From Zhongshania sp. R06B22 (lineage in GTDB: Bacteria; Pseudomonadota; Gammaproteobacteria; Pseudomonadales; Spongiibacteraceae): DNA of 64,000 nt. The notes beneath the pieces are model-generated. The model made no database searches and was not told the DNA's origin. It saw nothing but the letters and a program-made list of their open reading frames with translations. Both the position numbers and the translations under genes were made by a program. The stretch is taken from assembly GCF_040892595.1 (NCBI RefSeq), contig NZ_JBFRYB010000002.1, positions 248,001 through 312,000 of the forward strand, written 5' to 3'. Below, piece after piece: positions 36,601 through 45,187 of the stretch; position 1 is the stretch's first letter; each line of letters opens with the position of its first letter.

Positions 36601-37549
36601 GAGTTTTAGCACTTTGGGAACAGAGGGTGTTACCGGAACATGTGTTAGTAACGGCGCGTTGAGCAATGCTTTTCCTGCAGATTTAACACTGTTGGATAGA
36701 GACGGAGACGGTTATACAGACCGTCTTTACGCGGCCGATGTTGGCGCAAATATATGGCGGGTTGATCTTGATCCTCAAGACTCAACAAATATTTACGTCA
36801 GTCCAGTTACCACCACTCCGGCTACAGAAATCATTCTTACCAAGTTTGCGGCGCTAGGCGGCACAGGAAATAACGCCAGAAAAATGCTTTATCCACCTGA
36901 TGTTGTGCCCACCGATGGCTTTGACCTAGTGGTGGCTTCGACCGGAGATCGCGAGCATCCACTCTATACCGCGGCTGCTACGGCCGGGACTGCGCAGAAT
37001 GTCCAAAATCGCTTCTATATGTTAATTGACCCAAATGAGGGGGCGTCGGCGGCAGGCTTTACAGCCGTGGTGGAGTCCGATTTATTGGATCAAACTACAT
37101 TAACCTGCATCGACAATAGTAATGTCAGTGGTACAAGCGTGACTTGTGATTCGACTAATAGTACAACCTATGTATTCGACGGCAGTACCTCACCGTATTT
37201 AGGTTATTACTTGAATTATTCTGCGGGTGAAAAAGGGGTAAACGCTCCACTGACTGAAACGGGTACGGTTTATTTCGCCACTAATAAACCAGATACGCCA
37301 ACGCCGGGTACCTGTAGCAATGGTCTTGGACGTGCCTTTGCTTATCAGGTTGATGTGCTTACTGGTGAAACCGTGAGGTCAGAGTTTGCTGGTGGTGGCT
37401 TACCGCCAACCGCAATTTCAGGACTGGTTTTATTGAATGGGGAGATTCGCTACTTCCTATTGGGTGGGGATGGCGATTCTATCTTTAAGCCCAGTGAAGG
37501 TAAGCCAATTACTAGTGGTCGCAAGCGCATGTATTATTTTTATAAATAG
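33668..37549 (+). CDS. pilY1: PilY1-like pilus tip adhesin with altered MIDAS (operon B)
   Basis: 1293 residues. The signal peptide ends near residue 27 (VVAEDIDLF). A von Willebrand A-like domain follows, but where relatives have Asp-Asn-Ser/Thr this protein reads AWHTSGN (48-54), so the first metal-binding aspartate is replaced. A Ser/Thr/Ala-rich stretch rich in cysteines spans about 480-720. The C-terminal PilY1 propeller begins near residue 755 (SIHGDVLHSRPAVVNYG, YYGSNDGLFRAING) and holds a canonical calcium loop DRDGDGYTD at about 1010-1018 followed by RLYAADVGANIWRVDLD. It ends with RKRMYYFYK. It probably provides an alternative tip adhesin to the operon A protein. Confidence 0.88.
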   Translation: MKTFNHTMRTLVSAAALLFLSGGLVVAEDIDLFVGNTPSSEAQTVLLAWHTSGNVNANAVHGCVYSDNAGIPALGATTVGGMEQCAMVNAVLSLKADIDNLGALKVGLMVFNKNNLDTSFPNGTSLGNGNNGCGYLIIPPTLLTSAGIDAFVTKLKAIDGRVTANASEMGDMVSESWAVLNGLGASASCSGVNYSSLAVPGGSCRDAVMVYIGNATAANASVKDGNNNPSGVLFNQLNSAFGYANGSAEYNNYATIRNVTGFNKNPANDFWADEWTYFMNKVDVDDSAQSDRNVTTYSIAVYDPSVQSQVAEELAFLGEIARVGGGKAYQVTATSHADLAQIFREIFNEVLDVNSVFSSATLPVSANTQGTFENQIYIAMFRPNPTGGPRWLGNVKQFQFGVDINGGIVLTDALNPTVDSQSVVNPVTGGLVDSAQSFWTTNSPVGQAQWPIDGFWKNSPEGDGFTFDAPDGDLVQKGGAAQMLRVDYLADQSARRVYTCPSSGCVANAALTEFKTSNSDLVSALDAIISATSSSATSTITAGKQAQISGTSVCSGNGGNRRCTYSYAVGSPTFDFSTSEDRVVLGAGIVGSSKCTNSSPCVLESASASQFVIKTGNSVSAGTTTFTNATVTRLTSRINVGQIAHGLNAAQALQSCTLNGTNSAATVLNASLITGASVSTSNFRNVDANNYTVSIGGGAYVYASALANVQCTASTDSLNTASIINWVRGEDNAANEQMPGPCSDGSCALNVRGSIHGDVLHSRPAVVNYGSRGVVVYYGSNDGLFRAINGNRSAAISNSGNTVSVRAGGELWSFVAPEFVDQLPRQFNDDPAIRFPNTPAASDAEYRDYFFDGTTTFFQDSRSSGATSGDVYLYMSARRGGRLLYAMNVTDPMDPVVMWRFTTTQLPELGYTWSQPKVTKIGGRARPVLIFGAGNSPEQDADPVVAADTMGRGIVILDGITGKIIWAALNSCASVPAGSFSTLGTEGVTGTCVSNGALSNAFPADLTLLDRDGDGYTDRLYAADVGANIWRVDLDPQDSTNIYVSPVTTTPATEIILTKFAALGGTGNNARKMLYPPDVVPTDGFDLVVASTGDREHPLYTAAATAGTAQNVQNRFYMLIDPNEGASAAGFTAVVESDLLDQTTLTCIDNSNVSGTSVTCDSTNSTTYVFDGSTSPYLGYYLNYSAGEKGVNAPLTETGTVYFATNKPDTPTPGTCSNGLGRAFAYQVDVLTGETVRSEFAGGGLPPTAISGLVLLNGEIRYFLLGGDGDSIFKPSEGKPITSGRKRMYYFYK

Positions 37550-37562
37550 CTTCATGCAATGG

Positions 37563-37591
37563 AAAAGCGGCGGCTTGTAGCCGCCGGTTTT
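37563..37591. terminator. Bidirectional terminator between pilY1 and pilR
   Basis: Stem CGGCGGCT / AGCCGCCG with a three-base loop, AAAA on the left and GTTTT on the right, between convergent genes. It overlaps the last bases of the pilR stop. Confidence 0.75.
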
Positions 37592-38963
37592 AATTGTCTA
37601 GCTGATGTTTTTTGAGCTTGTAGCGGAACTGCCTAAACGTCACCCCAAGCATTTTTGCTGACTCCGTTTTATTCCAGCGGTTAGCTTCCATTGCATCGGA
37701 AATAATCTGCATTTCTATATTTGCAAGATAGCTCTCCATATCGCCCTTGGCGGCCTCCATATGCGATATCTCGCTTGCTATTTTTGCTGACGTGTTAGCG
37801 CCCTCAGTAGTTGCAGGTGCTGAGGGTAGAGACAAGTCATCTGGCTTTATGATGCTGTTCTCGCAGAGCGTGGCAGCGCGCTCAATAATATTTTCTAGTT
37901 CGCGCACATTGCCGGGGAAGCGATAGTCGCACAGGGTTTGCAGTGCTTCATCGCTCATGACCGGAGGTGTCAAACCCCACTCTCTGCCGATTTTGTCTAA
38001 CATGAATTTCGCTAGTAGAGGAATGTCTGTCCGGCGATCTCGTAAGCTTGGCACTTGTACTTCAATAACGTTGATTCGATAGAACAAGTCACTGCGAAAA
38101 TGTTCTGCCGCAACGGCTTTGCTTAAGTCTCTATGGGTAGCGCTGAGGATGCGAACGTCGACGGGTATTTCTTGGTTGGAGCCAATTCGCCGAACCGCTT
38201 TTTCTTGTATGGCGCGTAATAATTTCACCTGCATATTCAAGGGTAGATCGGCCACTTCATCTAAAAATAGCGTGCCGCCATTTGCTGCTTCAAACAGACC
38301 TTCTTTGTGGTCATAGGCACCGGTAAAGCTGCCTTTGGCATGGCCAAAAAACTCACTTTCTACGAGCTCGCTGGGAATTGCACCGCAATTTACGGGGACG
38401 AAAGGGGCATCGCTGCGTGGGCCATTAGCATGAATGAGCCGAGCAACGACCTCTTTACCACTGCCGGATTCACCGCTGATATAAATTGGCGCCTGGCTGC
38501 GTGATAATTTGATGATCTGCTCGCGCAGTGTGACGATGCACGGGGTTTCGCCGAGAAGTCTAGTATTGCTGCTGCCATCAAACTGGGTGTCGCGGCGGCC
38601 AAGTTTTAATGCGCTTTTAACAAGGTTGCGGAGTTGCTCTACTGAAACTGGTTTGTTGATGAAGTCGAAAGCCCCAGCCTTTAATGCGTCGACCGCCACC
38701 TCGGTGCTGCCGTAGGCAGTTAGCACCGCGACCGCGGTAGAGGGGGATGACTGTTGGATATGGCGGACTATTTCTAAACCAGAGCCATCAGGTAATTTTA
38801 TGTCGGTTAGGCATAAGTTAATTGCGGGGTCTGACTGCAGTGCCTGCATGGCATCGTGAACGTTGCCAACAGCAATAGTTTTCAAGCCCATTCGGCTAAT
38901 GGTGATGTCGAGAAGTTCGCGAATATCCGGCTCGTCATCGATAATTAACACGGTTTGTTGCAT
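37590..38963 (-). CDS. pilR: Sigma-54 response regulator PilR
   Basis: 457 residues. Receiver domain (1-120) with phosphoacceptor Asp54 (CLTDIKLPDG) and acidic pair DDE at 9-11. Central AAA+ domain with Walker A GESGSGKE, the sigma-54 contact loop GSFTGA, and GGTLFLDEV as Walker B. C-terminal Fis-type helix-turn-helix (WNKTESAKMLGVTFRQFRYKL). It activates pilin transcription with sigma-54 in Pseudomonas. It lies 27 bases after pilS on the same strand and faces the minor-pilin operons. Confidence 0.92.
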   Translation of the reverse strand: MQQTVLIIDDEPDIRELLDITISRMGLKTIAVGNVHDAMQALQSDPAINLCLTDIKLPDGSGLEIVRHIQQSSPSTAVAVLTAYGSTEVAVDALKAGAFDFINKPVSVEQLRNLVKSALKLGRRDTQFDGSSNTRLLGETPCIVTLREQIIKLSRSQAPIYISGESGSGKEVVARLIHANGPRSDAPFVPVNCGAIPSELVESEFFGHAKGSFTGAYDHKEGLFEAANGGTLFLDEVADLPLNMQVKLLRAIQEKAVRRIGSNQEIPVDVRILSATHRDLSKAVAAEHFRSDLFYRINVIEVQVPSLRDRRTDIPLLAKFMLDKIGREWGLTPPVMSDEALQTLCDYRFPGNVRELENIIERAATLCENSIIKPDDLSLPSAPATTEGANTSAKIASEISHMEAAKGDMESYLANIEMQIISDAMEANRWNKTESAKMLGVTFRQFRYKLKKHQLDN

Positions 38964-38990
38964 TTGTTTAGACTCTTTTTAGATTCTTTT

Positions 38991-40580
38991 TTAGTCAGCG
39001 ATAGTGCCGCGATCAGGGTGGGAAAATTGTAGTCTGAAGCAGCTCTCCCCGCGCTCAGTGCGGCGATAATAAATGTGTATTTGGTTGGCTAGGCACAGTT
39101 CCCTACACAAATAAAGCCCCAAGCCGTTGCCCTGTTTTTGTGTTGTGAAAAAAGGTTCAAATATTTTGTCTTCATCTTCGGGCTTGATACCTGGCCCGTT
39201 GTCGATGATATCAAGACTTACTGCCCCGGAGCTGGCATTCTTTATGCAGCGAAAAGTAAGAATGGCTTTATCACTATTTTCGGCACCATGACGCGCGCCA
39301 TTCTCCGCAATATTAGAAATAATTTGCACTAACTGGCTGCGATCGACATTGACGTCGTCATCCTTTAGAGCGCTGTCCACGTTAATATCCAGCGGTTTAT
39401 GATTCGATGGCTGCCAGTCATCTAGAAATTGTTTTAGCCATGAGCTTAGTGCAAAGCGCAGCGGCTCTGGGCTTCTACCGCGCGATAATTCTAGAATATT
39501 TTTTATAATGTCGTTCATACGTAGCGCGTGGTTTTGAATAATGGCGGCAAAGCGCTGGTCGACTTCGTTCAAATCAGGGCTTTCTGCTAGTAGTTGCGCG
39601 GCGTGGCTTATGGCGCTCAGTGGGTTGCGGATCTCATGAGCAATGCTGGCGGTAAAGCGGCCTAGAGAAGCCAATTTTAGGTTTTGTGCTCGCTGGTTAA
39701 TTTTACTGATGTCTTCCAGGTAGAGTAAGCGGTGGCTATCACTATTTTTTTCAAGAATGCTCATGTTGACATGGATGTCTAAATGCCCCGCGCCAATATT
39801 GATAACTTTTGTCGTGTTCTTATGATTGCGGGCCATGTCTATGAGCGCAGGAGGCACATAATGGTTGCTGTCTGTGACGGGGGTGGGGATATCGAGTAAC
39901 TCTGTGGCGGCTGCATTGATGAGTTTTATTTGCCCGGTTTTACTCATCACGACTATTCCGGTCTGCATGCGCTGCACAATCCGCTGATTGATTCGCGACA
40001 ACTGCTCTATGTCGGTACGGCGGTGTTCGGCCAATTGTTGGGCTTTAACGATGCGCGCGCTTAAATAGCGGATGGCTATAGCGGCCGCAAAATAGGTGGT
40101 GCCGGTCATGCCTGCAACAATAAATCGTTGCGCAGATACCCGTTCGCTCAAAGTGTGGGCGGCGACTTCGCTGATTGCAGATATGGTTGCCAGTGCGGCA
40201 ATGGCTAAGCTTAGCTGTCCGGGCATAGTAATACTGGCGGCGCTGATGGTAACAATGAGTAATAGCGGCAGGCCAGAGTCGGCGCTGCCAGAGCAATAGC
40301 TCATTAGCATGATGACGCCGACGTCGACAAAAAACTCGAAGAATAGCTGGGTTTGGCTATATTTGGTGCTAAATAAGGTATGGATTAGCAGGGCCGCAAT
40401 GGCGAAGAGGGTGTAGCCGATGACGGCGATGGCAAACCATTTTGGTGCAATAGTTCCCAAAGTGGAATTTGCTGGTCCAAATAGCAAGGCAATCAGTATC
40501 ATGCTTGCTAGAACAAGCCGATACGCGCTGTACACCCGCATTATGGCCCGTTGCTGGAGGAAATCTTGCGCAAAAAACAT
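38991..40580 (-). CDS. pilS: Sensor histidine kinase PilS
   Basis: 529 residues. About six membrane helices between residues 20 and 190, a PAS-like linker (GIVVMSKTGQIKLINAAATELL), the phosphoacceptor H-box SIAHEIRNPLSAISHAAQLL (His near residue 311), the N-box ISNIAENGARHG, and G-boxes DNGPGIK and GNGLGLYLC. It is the partner of PilR and in Pseudomonas senses pilin level in the membrane. Start ATG with a GGAGGAAA-type ribosome binding site. Confidence 0.92.
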   Translation of the reverse strand: MFFAQDFLQQRAIMRVYSAYRLVLASMILIALLFGPANSTLGTIAPKWFAIAVIGYTLFAIAALLIHTLFSTKYSQTQLFFEFFVDVGVIMLMSYCSGSADSGLPLLLIVTISAASITMPGQLSLAIAALATISAISEVAAHTLSERVSAQRFIVAGMTGTTYFAAAIAIRYLSARIVKAQQLAEHRRTDIEQLSRINQRIVQRMQTGIVVMSKTGQIKLINAAATELLDIPTPVTDSNHYVPPALIDMARNHKNTTKVINIGAGHLDIHVNMSILEKNSDSHRLLYLEDISKINQRAQNLKLASLGRFTASIAHEIRNPLSAISHAAQLLAESPDLNEVDQRFAAIIQNHALRMNDIIKNILELSRGRSPEPLRFALSSWLKQFLDDWQPSNHKPLDINVDSALKDDDVNVDRSQLVQIISNIAENGARHGAENSDKAILTFRCIKNASSGAVSLDIIDNGPGIKPEDEDKIFEPFFTTQKQGNGLGLYLCRELCLANQIHIYYRRTERGESCFRLQFSHPDRGTIAD

Positions 40581-40728
40581 ATTGTGCCCTGATGTTAGCT
40601 AAAGCGTAGTTTATACGCCCATAGTGGGGGATGCACTCTCGCTTATTTGCTAGAATAGATCTCTGTATTCATGTGCTTGCCTGGCGACGACCGGGCGCGG
40701 CCTCGTTTTTATTTATGGAATTGTATTA

Positions 40729-42357
40729 ATGACCTCCCTGCGTATCGTAATGGCTCAGATAAATCCCGTCGTCGGAGATATCGAGGGTAATACAAATAAG
40801 ATTATCGCCAACATTGAAACGGCGGTATCGCGTCACGACCCCCAGTTAATTTTGTTTCCAGAATTAGTGATTACAGGGTATCCGCCTGAAGACTTATTGC
40901 TGCGCTCCAGCCTGGCGCACCGCGTTGAGCGCGCGCTGCAGCGTATCGCCAGCCATGCGCCGAAATGTTATGTAGTGCTGGGTTATCCGCGATCGATGGA
41001 TGGCTATTTGTATAATGCGGCGGGTGTGTTTTTCGGTGGCAAGCTGGTTAATGAATACCATAAGCAATGCCTGCCTAATTACCGTGTTTTTGATGAGAAG
41101 CGCTATTTCAAGGAGGGCCGCGATACCCTGGTGATGGATATTTTTGGTGTCCCCACGGCGATCAGTATTTGTGAAGATGTTTGGGAAGATGCACCAACGG
41201 CCGGCGCCAAAGCAGAGGGGGCTAAGTTAATGTTGAATCTCAGCGCTTCGCCCTTCCATGCTGGTAAGCAGATCGAGCGTGAAGCCTTGTTGGCGCAGCG
41301 CGCTTGGCAGGGTGGCATGCCAGTGGTGTACTGCAATCTGGTCGGTGGCCAAGATGAGCTGGTATTCGATGGCGCTTCAATGGTGGTGTCTGAGGAAGGG
41401 GAATTAATTGCGCGCAGTCCCGCTTACGTTGAATACATTAATTGCGTGAATGCTCGCTGGGATGGTCGCCGTTTGCGGTTTGATGACGGCGAGGTCAGTG
41501 ATCTGCGACCGGTGCTGGAAGATATATACGAGACCCTCGTGCTGGGAGTGCGGGACTACGTCAATAAAAATGGTTTTAACGGTGTAGTCTTGGGCTTGTC
41601 GGGTGGTATCGATTCGGCGTTGACCTTGGCGATAGCCGTAGATGCTTTGGGCGCTGACCGGGTTGAAGCCGTGATGATGCCGTTCCGCTATACCGCGTCA
41701 ATGAGTATGGAAGATGCCCAAGCCCAAGCCAAGGTGCAGGGTGTGAGCTACAAGGTGATCTCGATTGAAGCCTTGTACGATAGCTTTATGCTTGCCTTAG
41801 CCGATGAGTTCGCGGGTATGTCCGCGGACAAAACTGAAGAAAACCTGCAAGCTCGCTGCCGCGGCGTATTGTTGATGGCGATATCAAACAAGAAAGGCTA
41901 TTTGGTGCTCACTACCGGCAATAAGAGTGAAGTGGCGGTGGGTTACTCGACCTTATACGGTGATATGGCCGGTGGCTTTGACGTCCTAAAAGACGTTGCA
42001 AAAATGCGGGTGTTTGAGTTAGCAAGATATCGCAATACCGTGTCGCCAGTGATTCCGCAGCGGGTTATTGATAGGCCGCCATCGGCTGAGTTGGCGCCTG
42101 GGCAAGAGGATCAGGATAGTCTGCCACCCTACGATATTTTGGATCAGGTACTGGAGCGCTATATAGAGGACGACGAGAGCGCCGAAACCATTATCGAGGC
42201 GGGCTTTGATCGCGAGATGGTGTATCGTATTTTACGCTTGGTTGATTTAAACGAATACAAACGTCGCCAGTCGCCTATAGGAACACGTATCACCGAGCGC
42301 GGCTTCGGGCGTGACCGCCGCTATCCGATTACTCAAAAATGGGTCATCGGTGACTAA
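40729..42357 (+). CDS. nadE: Glutamine-dependent NAD+ synthetase
   Basis: Converts deamido-NAD+ to NAD+ using ammonia released from glutamine. 542 residues in two domains. The N-terminal nitrilase-type glutaminase has Glu in FPELVITGYPPEDLL, Lys in KQCLPNYRVFDE and the nucleophile Cys in ISICEDVWED. The C-terminal synthetase has the P-loop LSGGIDSALT (about 290), TTGNKSEVAVGY and the DRPPSAEL block. It appears to be a single-gene unit. Confidence 0.95.
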   Translation: MTSLRIVMAQINPVVGDIEGNTNKIIANIETAVSRHDPQLILFPELVITGYPPEDLLLRSSLAHRVERALQRIASHAPKCYVVLGYPRSMDGYLYNAAGVFFGGKLVNEYHKQCLPNYRVFDEKRYFKEGRDTLVMDIFGVPTAISICEDVWEDAPTAGAKAEGAKLMLNLSASPFHAGKQIEREALLAQRAWQGGMPVVYCNLVGGQDELVFDGASMVVSEEGELIARSPAYVEYINCVNARWDGRRLRFDDGEVSDLRPVLEDIYETLVLGVRDYVNKNGFNGVVLGLSGGIDSALTLAIAVDALGADRVEAVMMPFRYTASMSMEDAQAQAKVQGVSYKVISIEALYDSFMLALADEFAGMSADKTEENLQARCRGVLLMAISNKKGYLVLTTGNKSEVAVGYSTLYGDMAGGFDVLKDVAKMRVFELARYRNTVSPVIPQRVIDRPPSAELAPGQEDQDSLPPYDILDQVLERYIEDDESAETIIEAGFDREMVYRILRLVDLNEYKRRQSPIGTRITERGFGRDRRYPITQKWVIGD

Positions 42358-42529
42358 GATTTTCTTGTTGGTCGCGGCAAGCCTGGCTGCCGCGTTTGCC
42401 AATGCCGTGAATTCAAATGGTTTATGCTAATCCGGCGAGTTTTTTGCTTCGTAGCTCTAATCTGTGGTGGTTTTTATAACCGCTAAGTACGCACTCTTTA
42501 ATTACCTCTGAAAGAAAATCGGGATCGCA

Positions 42530-44134
42530 ATGGAATTACGGGCAAACAATGTCAGCAAACTGCGCGATGGTTATTTCGACGTATTGATTTTAGGTGGCGG
42601 CATAAATGGAGCGGTGTCAGCGGCGTCCTTGGCAGCCAAAGGTGTGAAGGTCGCTTTAGTTGATCGCGGTGATTTTGCCGGCTCAACCAGCTCCAATTCA
42701 TCTAATTTAGCCTGGGGCGGCATTAAGTATTTAGAAAATCATGAATACTTTTTGGTCGACAAACTCTGCCGCAGCCGCAATCACTTGATGCGCAGCTATC
42801 CCTCAACGGTAAAAGAAATTCGGTTTTTGACCACCATCCAAAAAGGCTTTCGTTTTCCGCCGTTTATTGTCTACCTTGGCACCATTCTTTACTGGATTAT
42901 TGGTCGCTTTGCCACACGTGCTCCCAAATATCTGAGCCCAGCTGGATTGAGTAAACGTGATGGCGTTATTGATACTGCCTTGGCAGCCGGTGGCTTTGAA
43001 TACTCCGACTGCTATCTTTACGATAACGATGCCCGTTTTGTGTTTAATTTTATTCGCAGCAGTTTGAATTACGGTTGTATCGCCGCCAATTATGTAGAGT
43101 CTATGGGCTCTGAACGCCGTGGCGGGCTGTGGCATACCCAGTTGCAGGATAAACTGAGCGGCGAGACATTCGAGGTGCGCAGTCGGGTATTGATTAATGC
43201 CTGCGGCCCCTATGTTGATGCTCATAATGACCTTACAGGTCAAGACACCGAGCACCGGCATTTATTTTCTAAGGGAATTCATTTAATTGTTGATCGGATA
43301 TCTGAAACCCACCGCATTCTCACTTTTTTTGCCAGTGACGGGCGTTTGTTCTTTGTGATTCCCATGGGGCCAAAGACCTGTATTGGCACCACCGACACTC
43401 AGGAGAGTAGTCCCGAGGTTGAGGTGACCGCAGCAGATCGTCAGTTCGTACTCGATAATGTGAATGCCGTATTGAAGCTTGAGCGGCCCTTGACCCCCGA
43501 CGATGTGATTGCCGAGCGCTGTGGTGTGCGGCCGCTGGCGTTAAAGGGACGCGAGGGTGTGGCTGACTGGGTTAAGCTGTCGCGTAAGCATGCAATAGAT
43601 ACCAATAGCGACGATCAGCATTTAAGCATTTTTGGGGGTAAGCTCACCGACTGCTTGAATGTGGGCGACGAAGTGTCGGACATCGTTGCTAAAATGGGTG
43701 TCGCTGTGCCGTTTCCTGCTAAACGTTGGTACGGCGAGCCTAGCAATAGTGTGAAAGAAGAGTTCATGCATCAAGCCATGTTAATGGGGCTTGATGATTT
43801 GACGGATGCATCGTCTTCAGAGCCCTTAACGCAGCGTTTGTGGCGGCGTTATGGTCGCAGCGCCCTAGAGATGTTAGAGATGATTCGCGAGGATCCCACT
43901 AGCGCTGAGTTACTGATTGAGAATGCGGAGTATCTGCGCTGCGAGATAGAGCATGCGGCGCGAAGGGAAATGATTACTAAGCTGGAGGATTTTTTACGTC
44001 GCCGATCTAAGATTTCTCTGGTGGTGCGTCGTGATGACATTATCAATGCACCGGGCTTGAAAGAAGCCTGCGAGATTTTATTCGGCGATGAGGCCGATGC
44101 AAAATTGCAGGAATACATTGCCGCGACTGCATAG
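42530..44134 (+). CDS. glpD: FAD-dependent glycerol-3-phosphate dehydrogenase-like protein
   Basis: 534 residues of the GlpA/GlpD family. FAD-binding GGGINGA (about 21-27) with ADP-ribose acidic end LVDRGDF; SSNSSNLAWGGIKYLE corresponds to the SSRSSKLxHGGLRYLE signature but with Asn-Leu-Ala-Trp in place of Lys-Leu-x-His. HLFSKGIHLIVDR, FFVIPMGPKTCIGTTDT and CGVRPLA are the other family blocks. A hydrophobic stretch around 105-125 may anchor it to the membrane. The altered signature leaves the exact substrate open; no glycerol genes are adjacent. Confidence 0.78.
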   Translation: MELRANNVSKLRDGYFDVLILGGGINGAVSAASLAAKGVKVALVDRGDFAGSTSSNSSNLAWGGIKYLENHEYFLVDKLCRSRNHLMRSYPSTVKEIRFLTTIQKGFRFPPFIVYLGTILYWIIGRFATRAPKYLSPAGLSKRDGVIDTALAAGGFEYSDCYLYDNDARFVFNFIRSSLNYGCIAANYVESMGSERRGGLWHTQLQDKLSGETFEVRSRVLINACGPYVDAHNDLTGQDTEHRHLFSKGIHLIVDRISETHRILTFFASDGRLFFVIPMGPKTCIGTTDTQESSPEVEVTAADRQFVLDNVNAVLKLERPLTPDDVIAERCGVRPLALKGREGVADWVKLSRKHAIDTNSDDQHLSIFGGKLTDCLNVGDEVSDIVAKMGVAVPFPAKRWYGEPSNSVKEEFMHQAMLMGLDDLTDASSSEPLTQRLWRRYGRSALEMLEMIREDPTSAELLIENAEYLRCEIEHAARREMITKLEDFLRRRSKISLVVRRDDIINAPGLKEACEILFGDEADAKLQEYIAATA

Positions 44135-44172
44135 TCGCGGCTTCTAGCTTGTGTTAGATAGGTAGTGGACAC

Positions 44173-44200
44173 AAAAAAGGCAGCCTAAGCTGCCTTTTTT
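44173..44200. terminator. Bidirectional terminator
   Basis: AAAAAAGGCAGC / GCTGCCTTTTTT stem around a CTAA loop, between the convergent glpD-like and bamD genes. Confidence 0.92.
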
Positions 44201-44225
44201 AATTCAATGCCATTCGACCGGAGTA

Positions 44226-45092
44226 TTACTCCTGTTCGCGGTTATCAAATTTGGGTGGGTCGTATCGGTCAAATAAACCGAGAGTCGCCTTATTTATCAC
44301 CGAGCCTTCCTGATCAACCCCGACCTGGCTGATAAAGTTGCCCTTTTTATCCAGTGAAGGATGGTCCGGGAAGTTTTTACGCAATACCGTTAGCGACTGT
44401 TCGGCTAAATCTTCCATGCCCAATAGCAAATATGCCTGAACCATAACCGCCAGTGCGTCGGGTGTTGCCGGAGTTTGTGGCAAGTTTTCAATTACGTAGC
44501 GACCACGATTAGCCGCTGCCAAATAGGCTTTGCGCTTAAAGTAGTAATTAGCGACATTGATTTCGTAACGAGCCAAGCGGTTGCGCAACTGAATCATCCG
44601 CGCTTTGGCGTCGTCAGCGTATTCGCTGTCAGGGAAGCGTTGCAGCAACTGGCGGAAGTCGTCAAACGACTGAATAGTCGAGCCGGGGTCACGCTGGGTC
44701 ATATCGGTGGGAATAAAGCGCTCCAAGAAGCCTTCGCCATCGGTATAGTTTGCGAGACCGCGCATATAATAGGCGTAGTCGACTTTTTCATGCCGCGGAT
44801 GTAGACGGATAAAGCGATCTGCAGCGGCAACAGCAGCGTCATTATCGCCGCGGCGATAGTGAGCGTAAACGATTTCTAATTGCGCTTGTTCAGCGTAAGG
44901 GCCAAATGGGTAGCGGCTTTCCAGTAGCTGCAAATTATCAACAGCCAATGCAAAGTTCTTGCTTTTCAGGTAGCCTTGCGCGGTTTCGTATATTTCCCGT
45001 TCAGATAAATCTGGGCGGTCTGGTTTGCCAGCACAGCCGGCGACCAAAACGGTAATAAATAGTAGTGTAAAGACCTTAACGACAGCTTTCAT
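44226..45092 (-). CDS. bamD: Outer membrane assembly lipoprotein BamD
   Basis: Essential lipoprotein of the BAM complex that folds beta-barrel proteins into the outer membrane. 288 residues from the ATG at 45092, whose signal peptide ends in the lipobox VAGC. TPR-like repeats follow (YETAQGYLKSKNFALAVDNL, YPFGPYAEQAQLEIVYAHYRRGD, YAYYMRGLANY). The open frame continues 31 codons upstream but that would bury the signal peptide. It is divergent from rluD, with 95 bases between starts, as in many gammaproteobacteria. Confidence 0.94.
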   Translation of the reverse strand: MKAVVKVFTLLFITVLVAGCAGKPDRPDLSEREIYETAQGYLKSKNFALAVDNLQLLESRYPFGPYAEQAQLEIVYAHYRRGDNDAAVAAADRFIRLHPRHEKVDYAYYMRGLANYTDGEGFLERFIPTDMTQRDPGSTIQSFDDFRQLLQRFPDSEYADDAKARMIQLRNRLARYEINVANYYFKRKAYLAAANRGRYVIENLPQTPATPDALAVMVQAYLLLGMEDLAEQSLTVLRKNFPDHPSLDKKGNFISQVGVDQEGSVINKATLGLFDRYDPPKFDNREQE

Positions 45093-45187
45093 GTAATTTT
45101 TCCAAATAGCGGAATATCCTAACGACCCCTTGCCAAGCGAGGGCCTGCTATTTAAACACAGCGCGCAGATGGTATAAAGAATCACAT

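Noticed and set aside
42803-43261. 152-codon open frame on the minus strand
   Set aside because: Antisense to the glpD-like gene, no recognisable protein features.
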